This document shows, piece by piece, positions 34,218 through 47,860 of a stretch of 64,000 bases of DNA (position 1 is its first letter; every line of letters starts with the position of its first letter). This DNA is from Jackrogersella multiformis (lineage: Eukaryota; Ascomycota; Sordariomycetes; Xylariales; Hypoxylaceae): the NCBI GenBank assembly GCA_902806575.1, contig CADCXD010000008.1:496001-560000 (forward strand), in the 5' to 3' direction. The notes under the pieces were generated by a model that saw only the letters and a program-made list of their open reading frames with translations, ran no database searches and was not told the DNA's origin. The position numbers and the translations under genes were made by a program.

Positions 34218-35300
34218 ATGGCCGAAATCCAGGTCCAAGAAGGCCAGGCGCCTTTCAAGATATCATCAATCGACGAGCCCTGCTTCACTTACTACAAAAT
34301 CATCGGCGACCTCTCCAGCGGCAGTCCTCCTGTCATTGTAGCCCATGGCGGACCGGGCTCTGGGCACGAGTACCTCCTCACCTTTGCAGGTCTCTGGCGG
34401 GAATACGGCCTTCCGGTCGTCTTCTACGACCAGATAGGCTGCGCCGCCTCCACGCATCTGCCGCAAAGAGCCGGCGACCGGTCTTTCTGGCAGGAGCAGC
34501 TGTTCCAGGACGAGCTGGACAACCTGATCGACCACCTCGGGCTGCGCCGCGGCCCCGGCTTCCACCTTCTCGGCCAGAGCTGGGGGGGCATGCTCGGCTC
34601 GGCTTTCGCCGCCCGCCAGCCGAAGGGCCTTCGGAGGCTGGTCCTCGCCAGCGCGGTCGCGAGCAAGGAGCTCGCCACCCGCGGCACTCGTCTGCTGAGA
34701 GACCAGATGCCGCCGGACATGCGGCAGGCGCTCGAGGAGGCCGAGCGGAAGGGCGAGTACGACAGCCCCGCGTACAAACAAGCGCTGGGCTTCTTCAATA
34801 AGAAGCACGTGTGCCGTGCCGACCCGTTTCCGCCGGCGGAGCTGCTGCCGGCTTTGAAGCACCTGACTGAGGATACGACGGTGTACCGCACAATGTACGT
34901 TGCGCTTCTCTTGTCTTAAGTTGCCCCTTACCTTATATTCACTGTATTCCCTGTATTCTTCGAGCAAACAGTTTTGCTTCTAAGCTGTTTTCGCCCTGGT
35001 TCCACTTTTGACTCTCGTAGGAACGGCCCTTCGCCTCTCACGGCGGACGGTTCGATGAATGAATGGACCGTCATCCCGCGTCTCCCCAAGATCACCGCTC
35101 CGACCCTCGTATACAACGGCGAGTACGACACCTCGCACGACATCGCCCAAGTCCCGTTTTTCGAGCTCATCCCACGGGTTCGCTGGATCACGTTTCCGGG
35201 GGGCGGCCACATGTGCCATCTGGAAGGCGGAGGGCTGCGGGACAGGATTCTGAGGGTCGTCGGCGAGTTCCTGACACAGAAGGAAATCGCCGATGTGTAA
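34218..35300 (+). CDS. Proline iminopeptidase / L-amino acid amidase-type alpha/beta hydrolase
   Basis: Serine peptidase of family S33 that removes N-terminal proline or hydrolyses amino-acid amides in the cytosol. Exons 34218-34894 and 35021-35300 give 318 residues. The intron 34895-35020 is 126 nt (GTACGT..CTCGTAG) and rejoins YRTM to NGPSPL. The oxyanion motif HGGPGSGHEYL is at about 44-54, the nucleophile elbow is GQSWGGML, the acid is in NGEYDTSHD, and the catalytic His is in GGGHMCHLE. The cap domain lies between the nucleophile and the intron. The start ATG 34218 has a good context. No signal peptide. Family and catalytic triad are confident. Substrate (proline versus other amino acids) is not determinable. 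Confidence 0.9.
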
Positions 35301-35804
35301 TGTGTTCCTTCGAGATGAATTTTTGTGATGGGGCAGTGTCGGGAATTCAAAGCATGTTGTGCTACAGTGGGCATCCTGATGAGACCGAAAGCAATGAAAG
35401 CTGACCAAGAGCAATATTCGCAACCTTTCTCGTCGTGATCATGGCATTCTAGGGCTACTATATCAGACATCGCACTTCTCGCTCAGTCTTTACTACGAGT
35501 TCAGCACAGCGACAGGTGTGTAAATGAAAGCTAACTAAACGATCTTCTAACACGGAAACCGAACAAGGGAAAATGAGAAAGAAAACCCGATGCTATTACA
35601 GCGAAGCAAAGAATATAAATCGGCCTTACTATGGAATAATTATATGCCATTAAATGCCGTCCAATCTTCTAATAGTAATGTACAGGAAGGTAGATATTTT
35701 AATCTTTTATCGTCTGCCACGCCTCGTTTAATACTCCATATCATGCATACCTTAACCTGTGTACCTAACTTGTCGTCATCTTTTGGTTATCTGTGATCTC
35801 GGCT
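35301..35804. other. Convergent intergenic spacer
   Basis: Short region between the 3' ends of the hydrolase and the nine-exon kinase. AT-rich, with no gene seen. Confidence 0.5.
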
Positions 35805-38178
35805 CTACGGACTGTTAATGAACTGTTGGACCCAGTGGGCCATGCTGATGTCACTATCGTTGGGGAATTCCTTTAAAACTCCTTGCCGCGCTTGGTGTAG
35901 CAGCCCCTCGATTCTTGGCCGGTCGTTCGGGCGGTGATACATGCATTCGTATATCGTCCTCCTGAGATCTACGTCGACGTATTCGAAGAAACTGTTTCTA
36001 TCCATAAGCAACGGGCAGTAGGATATTGGCGTGTTTGGGGCCGCCGCCGCAATTATTGCGTCGATATCTGGCGCGGGCTGCCCGGCACGGGTGAAAGATA
36101 CGTGAACTCCAGCTGGTACTTGAGGTTGTGGTGGCATTGGCGGCTGGTATTGGGTTATGAGAACCCACATCGTCTTACAGATCATCAGAAGTGGACATTA
36201 TCATACAAGAGACGGGTTGCTTACGAGTGCTATACCCCATACGTTTGTGTGAGATCCATAGTTCCCTGCCACGGCCTGTTCGCTTACTTCTGGCCCGTCA
36301 GGTGTGCTGGGTATGAGATCCCACTCTGCTGCGAATTGTTCCTGTAGGCAATTGTTTGTTCAGTTCGTGGAAGCCCCTGACTTACAGATCACTAATCAAC
36401 CGGGATACACTTACGGGCGCGTAGAAGCCGCCTTTCCCTACTTTACGAAACGCATGATAGTATCGACTACGCCTCCGTCAGTGGGCTTTCTCTCGGTAAG
36501 GTGGATGGGGACCACAAACTTTCGTTTATTTGTCTTCATCGGGCGTGCTAATCCAAAGTCCGCAAGCTTATAGCCAGTTAGCTCAAGTTACTGGCTTTCC
36601 TCAAATACTAGTGGATATGCCAGACATACCTTAATTCTCGGCATCAAACGATGTTCTTCTGGATCCCTGTCAGGCTGTCTTTCAGTGGGCATTCGGGGAG
36701 TAGCCCAGGATCCTGAGAGCCTAGATCCCGAGTGCCTAGATCCTAGCCTGGGTGCTTGCTCGGGTCCTAAACCAGGTATAAGTTGAGGAGGTGCCTCATG
36801 GTTGCCAATGAATACTAAAGATATTTAAGTCACTTCTTCGCAAGCCCGATGGAATGATCACTTACTATTGGTAGGATCGATATCAAAATGAACTATTCTC
36901 TTTGCTCTCGACCTCTTCGCAATTGGTGGGATCAACTCGTTCAGGTCTGTTCGTCCATTTGGACGGGAGGGCCTAAGGCGTTGTGGGTGGAATTTTCGAG
37001 GAGGAAATCTCATCGCAACGCAGGCTCGAACCACTGTGTGCGTTAGTGAAAAGGGGAGGGCATATATTGTATGACGTTTTAACTTACGGCAAAGCCATAT
37101 TTGCCAGAGGACTCTGTTGGGAATGCGTGTAAAGCAATTGCCGGGGGTTGAGCTTTGCAATTTCTGAATCAAATCCTGGAGATTACCCCCTTCGATGTAC
37201 TCAAGGAGCATGAAATCTCTCCTAACCGACTGACGACCAATGGACGCCCTTCGGTTAGTCAAAAGCGACGTTCTGAGCCATTCCAGATTACGCTGGTTCC
37301 GTCTGTTCTCCCTTTCCTGAATTTGCTCTTCGGTCCAGTCTCTCCGGGGCCGTCTGAAAGGAGGCTCACTATCGCCGGTGGGACTTTCGTCTCCACTCGT
37401 TCCGGAATCGTCGGAAGAATCTAACGGATCCGGCCTCCGAGCATATGGATATAGTGCCAACTGTCTAACTTCCTCCGGTTCTATCAATTGAATACAGTGT
37501 GCCGCCCTTAATACAGCCTGTGCCTCCTGTGAGCATTCGTCATCTTAAGCTGAAGAGGTGTCTGTTTTACCCTTGTTGCCTTTTCTTCACTGCGAAGATT
37601 CTCATCGTTCCAGCCGGTAAGCGACACCTTAACGGCTACATTTCTAGGATGAAAAACACCTGGACCTTCGAATCTATAATGGAGGGCCAAACCCACTATC
37701 GCCTTTAGCATTAGCAATGTCCCTCTCGAGTACGGAGCAGAGGGTTTGATAGGTAGCCCGGCTCTCGGAGATTGTGGGAGACTCTAACTATCGGGACCCT
37801 AGAAGTTTACTTACGCCCTCCAAAGCCCAATGTCTTAATGAATCTGAAATCAGGACTGGGATCGAAATAGGACTGAACTCCCGACAATCTTTCCCTTGCC
37901 GCAGTATAGGCCGGATCAGAATAAGTGAGATCGTCGAGCTTGGGTGAAGGATCATGCCACCAAAATATCGGCTCCCATAATTTTCTCCTGGGGTGGAACA
38001 AAGGGGGCTTTTCTGGTGCCGGTAGGTGTGCATCTCTCCATAAACTAACGTTTCTCCTTATCATAGGCCGGCCCCAATGAACTTGATTTCCATATCGACG
38101 GTACTGGTCCATCTGCAAGCTAACTAGTTGGGCATCCTCCGCATAGTCCCTAGGTAATCTATTGTCTATATCTGCCAT
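35805..38178 (-). CDS. Fungal protein kinase with nine exons
   Basis: Protein kinase rebuilt from nine exons on the minus strand: 37815-38178, 37571-37695, 37088-37526, 36866-37033, 36630-36814, 36520-36566, 36415-36466, 36225-36341 and 35805-36173. All joins keep frame, and introns are 44-119 nt. The product is about 621 residues. The glycine loop GFGGLGLA is restored by the first splice, VAVK carries the ATP Lys, and DFMLLEYIEGGNLQDLI is the hinge. The catalytic loop is HFDIDPTN (HFD in place of HRD), DFG is in LADFGLARP, and KGGFYAPEQF is the P+1 region. An acidic, probably disordered insert lies between Lys and hinge (SSDDSGTSGDESPTGDSEPP), and another of about 50 residues lies before DFG. 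This matches a large group of uncharacterised ascomycete kinases. Key residues remain, so it is probably active. The intron at 37034-37087 is 54 nt and stop-free. Confidence 0.82.
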
Positions 38179-39291
38179 ATTGATTGCTGGAGATACGACC
38201 TAACCTTGCTAGAGTTAATGAATACGTTCGTATGTCGAGTACATAGAAAAGTGTCTATATCTATGCGTATAGGGCATAATCTTTAAGAAGTATGTGAGCG
38301 TAAGCTTCAAACATATTTGATTTGATAGGTATGTTTGATATGGATGAGTGCCACAATAAAACTTATTCTTCCGTTCGCGGGAATATCATTTCGCAACAAA
38401 GGATGAAGATACGATTCAATGAGTTCCATTTCCGGAATGGGCGACGTTAAAGATCCGGAAAGTCTTTATTCAACAAATTCAACAACCTTCGAAGTAGACA
38501 GTCATTTTAGTGTGAAAATTAGGATTTTAGTATGTTAATTATTTTGAGTAGATAATTTCTATACGACTTCTAACATCAATGATTAGCATTTTGACTTATT
38601 TTTATTACATTATTGTAGGTTTTAACCTAGGGTTTTAGTTCACCTATGGATGTAGATAGTTAGTACGTTGTAATTTGACAAGCAATTATTAATGAAAGAC
38701 AACCGCAAAACAACTTAGGAAGACATAATTATTGAGTTAATAATATTTAAAATAGCATTTAACCTACTATGTCCGATCACTTTATTACTATTTATATGTG
38801 TCTAGTCCCACCGTGAGAGCCTCAAATGCATCATGGCGTCACTCTTTGTATGCGTGCATAACTACCAGGTACCTACCTAGGTACCTACTGTGTAAGTCAT
38901 CTAAGACGTCACCCCTACAGTATCCCCCATAAATCACACTTGGGATACTTTCAAACGAGAGCCAATGAGAATCACCAAGACCCCGCGCTATTACCCCTTT
39001 TGGAAGTTTGTGGTAATCGCGTGTAACCGTAGACATAATCATGACATCACGAACTCATCACCATCGCCATCTCCTTCATATACCTAAGGTTATACATCTT
39101 GTCTACCTCCACCGATTTGATTTCCGATTTGATTTTCGATCTTACACCAATTGAAATTTCCCATTTTAAAATCCCTAGAATATTGTTGCCAAAACACATT
39201 CTTGAACGGCCAATTGACTCCTAAAATTCAATACAAACCAGATTCCTCGAACAAGAGCAAACTCCCACACAATCATCAGAATATCGACATC
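38179..39291. other. Divergent intergenic region
   Basis: Holds the promoters of the kinase and of the small Hmp1-like gene. Very AT-rich at 38500-38780. TACCTACCTAGGTACCTAC is at 38870-38888. No gene seen. Confidence 0.5.
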
Positions 39292-39758
39292 ATGTCGTTT
39301 CTCACAGGAACCGCCACGCGACGCCTAGTCCTCACCTCCAGAGTGACCATGGCCACAGCCCCCCGACATTTCAGTACGAGCATCGCAGCACAGAAGTCCG
39401 TCACGGAGACCGCCAAGGATACAATAAAAACCGTTGACCGTAAGGTCTCGGACAAGCTAGTCGACGGCATCAATGCTGGAGGTAAGCTAACTCCTTAACA
39501 ACATTAGATCCTCAAACTACTCTCACTCCCTACCCAAGGCCCATTGGTCTACATTTCCCATTGGAGAAATAGCCGACTAACAAATAAATCGAAACAGCAA
39601 ACATTGCGGCGAAGGTTAAGGGCGAGGCGGATACGGGCAAGGTGAAAGGAACAGCCAATGAGATTCGTGGTCAGGTGAAGGGAGGAGCTGAAGAGCTGAA
39701 GGGCAAGGCGAAGGGTGCAGCTGAGGAAGCTGAGGGCAAGGTGAAGGGAAGTCTATAA
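39292..39758 (+). CDS. Small Hmp1/CsbD-like (LEA-type) repeat protein, mitochondrial presequence-like N-terminus
   Basis: Exons 39292-39481 and 39598-39758 give 116 residues. The intron 39482-39597 (GTAAGC..AACAG, branch GACTAAC) rejoins NAG to ANIAAKVKGEAD. The C-terminal half is a Lys/Glu/Gly/Ala repeat (GKVKGTANEIRGQVKGG, EELKGKAKGAAEEAEGKVKG), the pattern of CsbD-like and LEA-type stress proteins. Fungal members are often annotated after Hmp1, a mismatched-base-pair and cruciform DNA recognition protein. The N-terminus (TGTATRRLVLTSRVTM, then APRHFSTS) looks like a mitochondrial presequence. Role is inferred from family only. A stress-induced mitochondrial protein is a reasonable guess. 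Confidence 0.78.
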
Positions 39759-42700
39759 AAGTTGGCGTGGAACTAGAAGAAGAGGCCCTCCATGGAATCC
39801 TTGAACACTACGCATCGCTGGTCTGTATTTTAACGAGTCCGGCCTCGACATGAACGGAATAAAATGCATAAATTATAACATTTGGTCCTAAATGAAACTT
39901 CCATTTACACCAGCGTTTAAGACTCATTCCAGTTCATCATTCAGCTCTTTACTGGACTAATGCTTTACACAAGTCGGCCCTGCGTAACGATGTCATCGAG
40001 CTTACGGAGCCAACAGAAGCTGGATGGGAAGCCCAGATATGCGCACCTCGAGAGAATTTATATGATAAAAAGACATTGCCCATCCTGCAGCTTGAGCATA
40101 TCCATCGAATGCACCGATCTGATTCGGACCCGATTTCGTGGCCCTCCGCAGCCTACTAAGACCGAGGTGGGACGGGCTCCTTGCTTCGACAGACTGCTTG
40201 CCTTCCAGGAGTGGCTCTTAAGACCTTCCATAACTCTATCCTGGCATGGGCTAATATTTTACCTGGATTGTACGATATCTATCATGTCCTCAACCACGCC
40301 GCTTTTGAAGTAAGGGCATCCGGTATCCCTTCTAAACCACTTACCGCCCAAAGTTAAAGGCCGGCGCCTTTCCACCAGTGCATAAGCTTAGAAGGCACTT
40401 CGGGAACATTGCAATATTTTAGCTATACCAATCGAGACCATTGCTGATAAAGCTCGGCATTCTCGCATGTATGGGTGCGTTTAACCAATTTTGAATGATG
40501 TTATTCCCTCGCGGGTGGCAATTTTAATATGGCTTAACTAGGTAAAGTAGACCAGGTATATCGTCCTAACACATTCTTCTAGGCCAAAGAATACCTATTT
40601 ATGGGTATGAAGATGAATCTTACGGATGGAATCAACATGTAACATAGTATGTGTGCAAAGGCAGTGCATTACACGAGCTGCATCTTCAAGCGTACGGTTC
40701 CGAGGTCATCGTAGAAGTTGTAAATCCGAGAAGCCAATAACCCCTATTAGGTTAGGTATATTGCAATGTCTCTTGACACCACAAATACATAATACCAGGT
40801 TATATTTAAGAGCTTTCTCGATCTCGACTTCTTGAAGGACCTCTCGACATCAGGCAGCTTCCCAGAGGCTGGTGTGAGACGTGAAGCCTAGGTAGGTTAA
40901 GCAGCACTCAGCAGCCATCACTCGATTAGTATCCAACGCTAGCACGAACATTAAGTATTAGCAAAGAAGAATCATTCGCGGTCAACTTTCACTCCTCCAC
41001 ACTTCTAACACCGGGACGTACCAAGTAGCAGAGAGCAGATGCATATATCGAAGCGAACAGGAAGAGCGTTAACGAACCTCTCAAGATGACATCGGGCACA
41101 TATTCAACTTGCTCAGCGTACATCGTGATAGTTCTCACTAAAGAATGCCCATGCCTTCCCCAACAAGATGTCGGAGGCTAGGTAAAGGCATTGACGATGC
41201 TGTCTTGAAGGCCATGTATACCTGCAGGCCCCTCGTTACCTACCAGGGCGGTCTAGGTACACACTACAAGCCATATTCAGCGATTACATTACAATAGTTA
41301 TGGAAAATCGTACACTAAGATATTATGGTCTGGGCGGATAAAGACACTTATCGGAAAGTATGATGACGAGTATGGCTGATATAGCAGTTCATCTACTGCT
41401 ACACACATACAGGTAAAACAATTTTGGATTGCGCCGACGAGCCCAAGGAGCAAGTGGAGTATTGTTGCTTGTCGTATGTCCGTATGTTATGGCCTTATGT
41501 AGACTTCTTAAGAAATCGGCCATGGCTATTTTGGACTCGGGTGTGGCATGGGTAACTGGTGTAATGTTATTTCGCAAGACTAATTGATAGGTATCGACCA
41601 CAAGGCGCGTACGTTTGATGAAGTCAATGTAGATTAATACCATCTAAAGAGGCGCCACGACAGTGTTTACGTGCACTTCCAGCAACCACGCCCATCAAGA
41701 TCTCGTATACCTAGGTAGGTATGGTTGGCGGCTGCGGTAGAAAAAGAGGGAGAAAAAGGGGAGGTCTTAGAAGTCTTATTTGAAAGGTTCAGTTACCGAG
41801 CGAGCGAGCCCTAAAGACTGTTATAATTTGAGAAAAGGTAGAGCTCCAAGACACAGAGGCGACTTGTACAACAACGAGGATTCGGAAACAGGGAACCGGG
41901 GAAGCATATGCCTGGCATACTACCTGGTAGGTACGTATAGATAAAATAGCAACCAGCTAGGGACACGAAACTATTTCCCCATGCATGAATGCCTTAGCCT
42001 CGGTAAGGGGAAGGCGTGCGGCTGTTAAAATCAGGAAAAATATTTTATAAGTTCTTAGAATTGTAGGTACCTAGGTAGGCATGATACTGTACACATTTAT
42101 TTCCATTAATGATGCATGATAGGATGTAAAGGAATTGAGATCCTATCCACCCTCTCATAGATAAACCCGCCAACCGATCTCATTAACCTAGACTATCTCG
42201 GGCAGAACGTATGGTGTTCGCTAGAAAAGATCTGTACCTCGGTTTGGCCCGCAAAGAGCGACTTCTACGACTCCTTGGTGATGTTTTGTCTAGTGAAAGG
42301 TCTTTCAAGGTCTGATTATATAAAGCATATCTCTGAATCCCTTCCAAGGCTGCTACGTAGCAGATCATAAATGAGTTTAATGGGTAGCCAAGAGGAGGGG
42401 CCCAAGGGGCCTTGCCCCTGATTGCTGGCCTACCTAGTGTATTAGCCTACCTGGCACGATTACGCAATTATTATCCCTGGGGCCTGACCGCTAAGTGCCT
42501 TGGCGCCATCTAGGAATCGCCAGCCGAAGTGGCGATCGCTGATTACTCCATCTAAATTCAGCTTCCCTCTTTGGCTCCTCCCTGTTTCTCTCTTTTCCTC
42601 CTTTTTCGCAGTTGTAGGAAATATGTAACGAGGTCCTTGTCTCAGAATAACCACAATGGAAGAATAGTCTTGGATGGCAACGGGCGAGGTAGGTATCCAA

Positions 42701-44200
42701 CAATACCATAGCGGCTTTCTCTATTTCAACTGCCCAAGTGTGGGCTCTATCGGCAGTATGGTGTGAAGGTCGACGATGGCTTTAATTCGTAAATTGGAGG
42801 GTTACACCAATCTTGTCTAAATGACTAAATCTGAGTTGCGAGAATTGGTAAATTGGGGTGACGTTACCTCGAGACTTAGGCAAGCTGAATTCGCACGTCA
42901 ATCGGTTATTATTGTTCTCACTTATGTGGTGTTGAGGCTTATAACAGAAAGTATCCTATCTTGATGGAGCCGGCAGGTTCAACAGTATCTTGGCTGCTTA
43001 GGAGATCCGGAGAGTAGTGTTGTATGGGTGCCATGGGTATATTAAGATTATACGCTGGTTGATATCATGTACGAAGATCGAAACTGCGACCCCACGTGTT
43101 GTTAGATATATCGTAAAATCCTCGTGTTGTCGTTATGAAAATCCTCTAGGTCCATCTTGGCTTGTCATGCCATGGCTGGAGTGAATCAAGGGGGCGCAGT
43201 TGATAGGTTGAGGCTGATTGCCTACTTGTAATGATAGTTAGTTGCTTGTGAACACGACCATATTGACAATACTGACCGAGTCTCCGATGTCGTAAAATCC
43301 ATGTCAGCCTTGATCATTAGTTCAGACATCTGATTGATGATACTTGACTGATTACATGATAAACCATGGCCGTCGTATCAAACTACCCCAATCCACTAGG
43401 TATGCAGCCAACGTGCTTCGATTCGGTTGGACGACCTAAACGATGGAACCACACCGAGTCGACAACGTTGGGAATTTACAGTTACATAGAGTATGCCGCA
43501 AGCTTGGCATGGAAGCGGCTTATGTCCGGCAGGGATAGCGAAGCCGAGAAAGCTTGTCTCCCAAAGCCGCTGAGACGGGAGCTGCAGGCTGCCCGAATAC
43601 CTAAGTCGGATTGTGAATACCTATCGAGGGAATTCCAGAGAAGTGATATGATGCACGATGCATGGTGCCAAACGAATACCACATACTGATATTGACCGCC
43701 TGCGGAGGAAACCATCCTGAACGGCTAGGTACGTGATTCGTCGGGGTCACAATGCCTGTATCGACTAAATCGCATTAGGCCAAAGTATTTGGCTGACTGG
43801 ATTCATTTTGTATGACACTGTTGGCGCTCAAGGGGGTTGAAATCTTGGGTCGAGCTGAGATAGCAGAGCCTGCAGGGGGTTCTCGCTGTAGGTAATCCAA
43901 ACCTGCCGCGTCATCCCAGCGGCACGATGTGACGTTTACTTGACTGGTCTTTGATATTAACTAAGAAAAAGGTCAGAAATCGGATATAACGGCGGCCAAC
44001 TCTCCTAAACATGAGTTATATGATTATGTTGGCTGACTTTCGCGTATAATGATGACTACGATACATAGTACGTAGTAAGTGTAGAGGATATAACGCGCAA
44101 TTCTATTGATTAGGCCCAGCAGCCTGTACTGGAAATATGCAGCTCTGCACTCGTATTATGAAGGGGTAATTACCCGCAGGAATCGCGGTCGATTGATAGC
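39759..44200. other. Gene-poor region, first part
   Basis: No gene recognised. Frames of 60-120 codons occur (39960-40313, 41389-41643, 43366-43689), but none shows a domain, signal peptide or convincing splice context. The 43366 frame (107 codons) at least starts in a good context (aaaccATGG) and may be a small orphan gene. TACCTAGGTAGGTA elements lie at 41708-41721 and 42066-42079. Confidence 0.4.
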
Positions 44201-45669
44201 TCACATCTGATGTCGCTCGCCTTTGTTTCAAGGGAAATCAACTGTCAACGTGCGGGCGTGGGTTGGAGGGGTTTACTTAGGTGATCTTCAAGTTTCGGAA
44301 CCGCTCCCGCTTACGCAGATGCTGTATGATCTCCCAGATCATCGCACTGATCAAGTCTCGACTCGCTAGGGATGAGGGATGGGGGCTGTTGGAGGAGCTC
44401 TAGAAAATTACCTGAACGATGCTTTGACAACCATCTAGGTCGACAATATACTGTTTAAAATTAGAACACAACCTTGGGTACACATGAGCCGCACTCATGT
44501 ACAGGCTGAAAGCTGATGGCGCTGCTAAGGGGTACTTGCTGTAAGCTGTACGAAGCAAAAAGTGCCGCATGCCGTGTTCATTTCTTGGCCTTGGCGGTGC
44601 TTCTTATATAAATATACGGCCTCCAAAAATATGAATCGGTGCCGTCTTGTCCGTGCCGGTTTGCCGTTCTTCATTACCGTATTGGCCCTATTTTGGTTTG
44701 CTACTACTATTTCTTTTGCGGGTCATCCGATATTATTTACGGAAAACCGGAAGACGATATCCATTTTTAAGGATGGAATTTTCTAGATGGGGTGAATTTG
44801 AATCAAATATGTACTTGGCTGCTTGGGTATCTGTCTCTCGGACAGTTGTAGTTCCCGGGGTAGTTAAATCTGAACTCTGGGCGTCTCAGTTTCAGTGCAA
44901 CGACCCGTTAGGTCGGCGCCAGCTCTCACGTGGGAATTTTTTTCCACGTCCCGCACAGACGGACTCGGCGGGGTTGGCGCAATTCGCGTGATATGGCTGT
45001 TGACGGTAAGGCTGGATTGTCGGTGTTGATGGATGTTAGTGCTGATCTAGAAATAGGGGCCCCCTACTTAGGCGCTCTTGGTGTAGGAGTTGAGGGAGGC
45101 ATGGAGATTAAGCCGCGTAAGCGTTTTGTCGAGCTAGAAATTTGACGGTTCCGTTTAGGGAATGTGCCCATTCCCCAAGTGCCCAGTAGCCAACACACCG
45201 GTGCCGACTACGCGAACTTGAAGTAGTTAAAGGCTCATTTTACACATAGTACGTGACAGCTGTCGCGTGCGTACTTTCGCCGCATCGGGTATCTTGCCGG
45301 CCGATAGATTTATGTCTTCTTTATGCTTAGGTAACTAGGTAAATAAATTCTGCATTTTCTGCGATTTGCCACGGGATAGGTTAGTGAGAATGCGCATGTG
45401 AACGTGATAACTGCAACGACAACGCCGTGAGTTCGGTATTGGCCCGCAATGTTACATTGACAGAAATCGCCAAGACGACTGGCAGGGTCGGTGAAGGCCT
45501 GAGCTTCGATTTCGATACTAAACTACGATGCGTATATGTATATGTACTATACGATGTTCAAAAACGAGAAACCGACTTATACTGAAACATGAGCCTCTAG
45601 AGTTTAAAGAAGATCTCATGGGAAGGCAAGGTTGAATTTACAACAGTTCGGTGTAATAGGTGTATTAGA

Positions 45670-45855
45670 ATATTACCTAGTTGCCTACTTAGGTAGGCAA
45701 TAGGTAAATAACAATACCCATACCTAGGTAGACATGCCTATCCAGGATTAGCATAGGTCAATCACCATGTCGATCAATGGAGTCAGGAGGGTCAAAATGG
45801 TCAAAGCCTCCTGAAGAAGTACCTAGTATACTATGTAGGTACCTAGGTAGGTATT
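45670..45855. repeat. TACCTAGGTA element cluster
   Basis: Several intact and one-mismatch copies of the palindrome within 190 bases (TACTTAGGTAGGCA, TACCTAGGTAGACA, GTACCTAGGTAGGTA). Same element as elsewhere in the window. Confidence 0.7.
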
Positions 45856-47636
45856 TGACGACATTTGTAACTTGTTGCCTCATTGGCCGCAAATGGCGAA
45901 GCGCAAAACGGCATTAGCAGAGTTATAGCAGGTCACACAATCAAAGCCGTGATCTTCTTACTACCTAGGAAAAGGTACTTAGCAGCTTAGGTATTAAAAG
46001 TCTTCTAACCAGCGCATCTTAGGTTAGCTGGACGAGATGACTGCAGTCTGATACCGGATGCGTAGTACCTCATATTGCTGGAAACAAATTGAAAAAGAAA
46101 CAAGAATGTGAAAAGTCTTGGCCGTGACACGATGCGTTCGGACTCGGTGGAAGAAGTAGGAGAGAGAGGAGAGGGATAAAAGAAGGAGGAGTAGGTAGGA
46201 GTAGGAGTAGGAGTAAGAGGCGGCTGATACACTAGAAATGCGGGATGAAAAGATCAAAGTAATGGGATGTGACCTTCAAGGTACTACCTATTCGATAACG
46301 GTGGATCTAAAATGTGGCGTAGTTGTAAATGACATAATGCAAGGAGCCCTAAAGGTACTAGATACCTAGGTAATCAGGTATGAAATAAGAGGCCAAGCAT
46401 TTACTAGCTACACTGCCAAGTCTCTTGGCAGGCGGCGCTGGACAAATAAAAATAGGTACAAGACTTCCAAGATTTGATCAATGCCGATTATCCGGGGAAT
46501 GGGATACAGCAATTGTCTCATAGTAGATCGCTTAGGTGATTAGGACATTAACAACCTATATACTTTATATTGAAAATAAGATAACAATTGTGAGATACAG
46601 GTAGAACTATCGCATCAAAAGTTACAACATCAAAGTTGATATATAAAGGTGGAAGCTATTAAATCCCATACGCGCATACACAGGTAGAATAGTACATAAT
46701 TTCCATTTATACTTGCATTAAGTACTTAGGTAGATCCATTAATACTTCCAAACTTAGAAAAAGATATCCGAGGCTTGAACGCAACAATCGGGAGCAGCCT
46801 ATCATAGCGCAATTGTAGCGCTACCTACCTAGGTAGGTAATAACCCCACCATATCGACGATTATTTAGCGGAGACGCTGCCTGATTCAGTTTAGGCGAGA
46901 TATTTTCGAACAACCTTAGGTTGCCCTTCGATTAGTTCATACCATGTACCTACCTAGGTAGACAGCTAGATAACATGCCGAGTGTAAAGGAATATGAAAG
47001 TGACAGTGACGAGTATCAAGGAGGAATTGTATGCGTACCTACCCGGTAAGTATCTAAGGAAGAGATGCAAATAAGTAGTAAGATTCATGTTAAATGATAT
47101 TTCCAAGCTGGTGTCAGAATTGCCAGATTGAATAGGGTCGGCCTATGAACAATGAGGTACCTAACTAAAGTACCTAACTTAAGCTGCTAGGTATGTAAGT
47201 ACATACTAGCGTGGTAAGTACACTCGATACGGAATTCGCATAAATCGCTTATCTTAACCTTGGCAGGTGCTGGGGGGGATTGTATGAAGATTGGAAGTAA
47301 AAAAGAGAAAAAGAGGCTGAATTACAGTTGTGGAGCTAAAGAAGCTTGGAACCTTGGAACCCCCCGTCCCGTCGCGTCGCTTAAGTTTCTTTTTTTCTTT
47401 CTTTCACTTACATACACTACTACCTACCTAGGTAGCTGCATAGTACGAAAGTATCTAGGTACCTCTGATTCTCATCTCCAGTTCTACCTAAATTCTCGCC
47501 AAGCCGCCGTTCTATCCAGAAAACAGAAAAGTGCCCAGGTGCCTGACCATCATGGGGGATTGGGGGTGTTGATCCATCCATAAAATTCAATCCATTTCAA
47601 TCCATTTCAACCCATCCGAAATCAATCAATCATATC

Positions 47637-47860
47637 GATCCTCTTTGCCAAGTCTTAATCGTCCACCCCCTTATTACCATCCTCTTAAAAAAATTAATCC
47701 TCCCATTTTCCCTTTCTTTTATCTTCTTCTTTTATTGCGCTTCTACCCGTTGTGTGTAGGAACTGACCTCTGATCCTGTCATTTTTGTTCATTTCGTTCT
47801 TCTCTTTCTATTCTAATCAGTCCTATCGTATCCTCAAACCCCTTCTAGCGTCTAAACCTT
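47637..47860 (+). promoter_or_regulatory. Pyrimidine-rich promoter or 5' leader of the acyltransferase-3 gene
   Basis: Strongly CT-biased tract (for example CCCTTTCTTTTATCTTCTTC) about 600-830 bases before the start codon. This resembles the CT blocks near transcription starts of highly expressed filamentous-fungal genes and would imply a long 5' leader. Composition evidence only. Confidence 0.35.

Noticed and set aside
43366..43689. 107-codon plus-strand frame with a good start context
   Set aside because: No homology that I recognise, no introns, and a location in a gene-poor area. Kept only as a possible orphan, not called as a gene.
46191..46214. GTAGGA tandem repeat as a candidate CRISPR or satellite
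   Set aside because: Only about four imperfect 6-nt units, an ordinary microsatellite. No CRISPR structure anywhere in the window.
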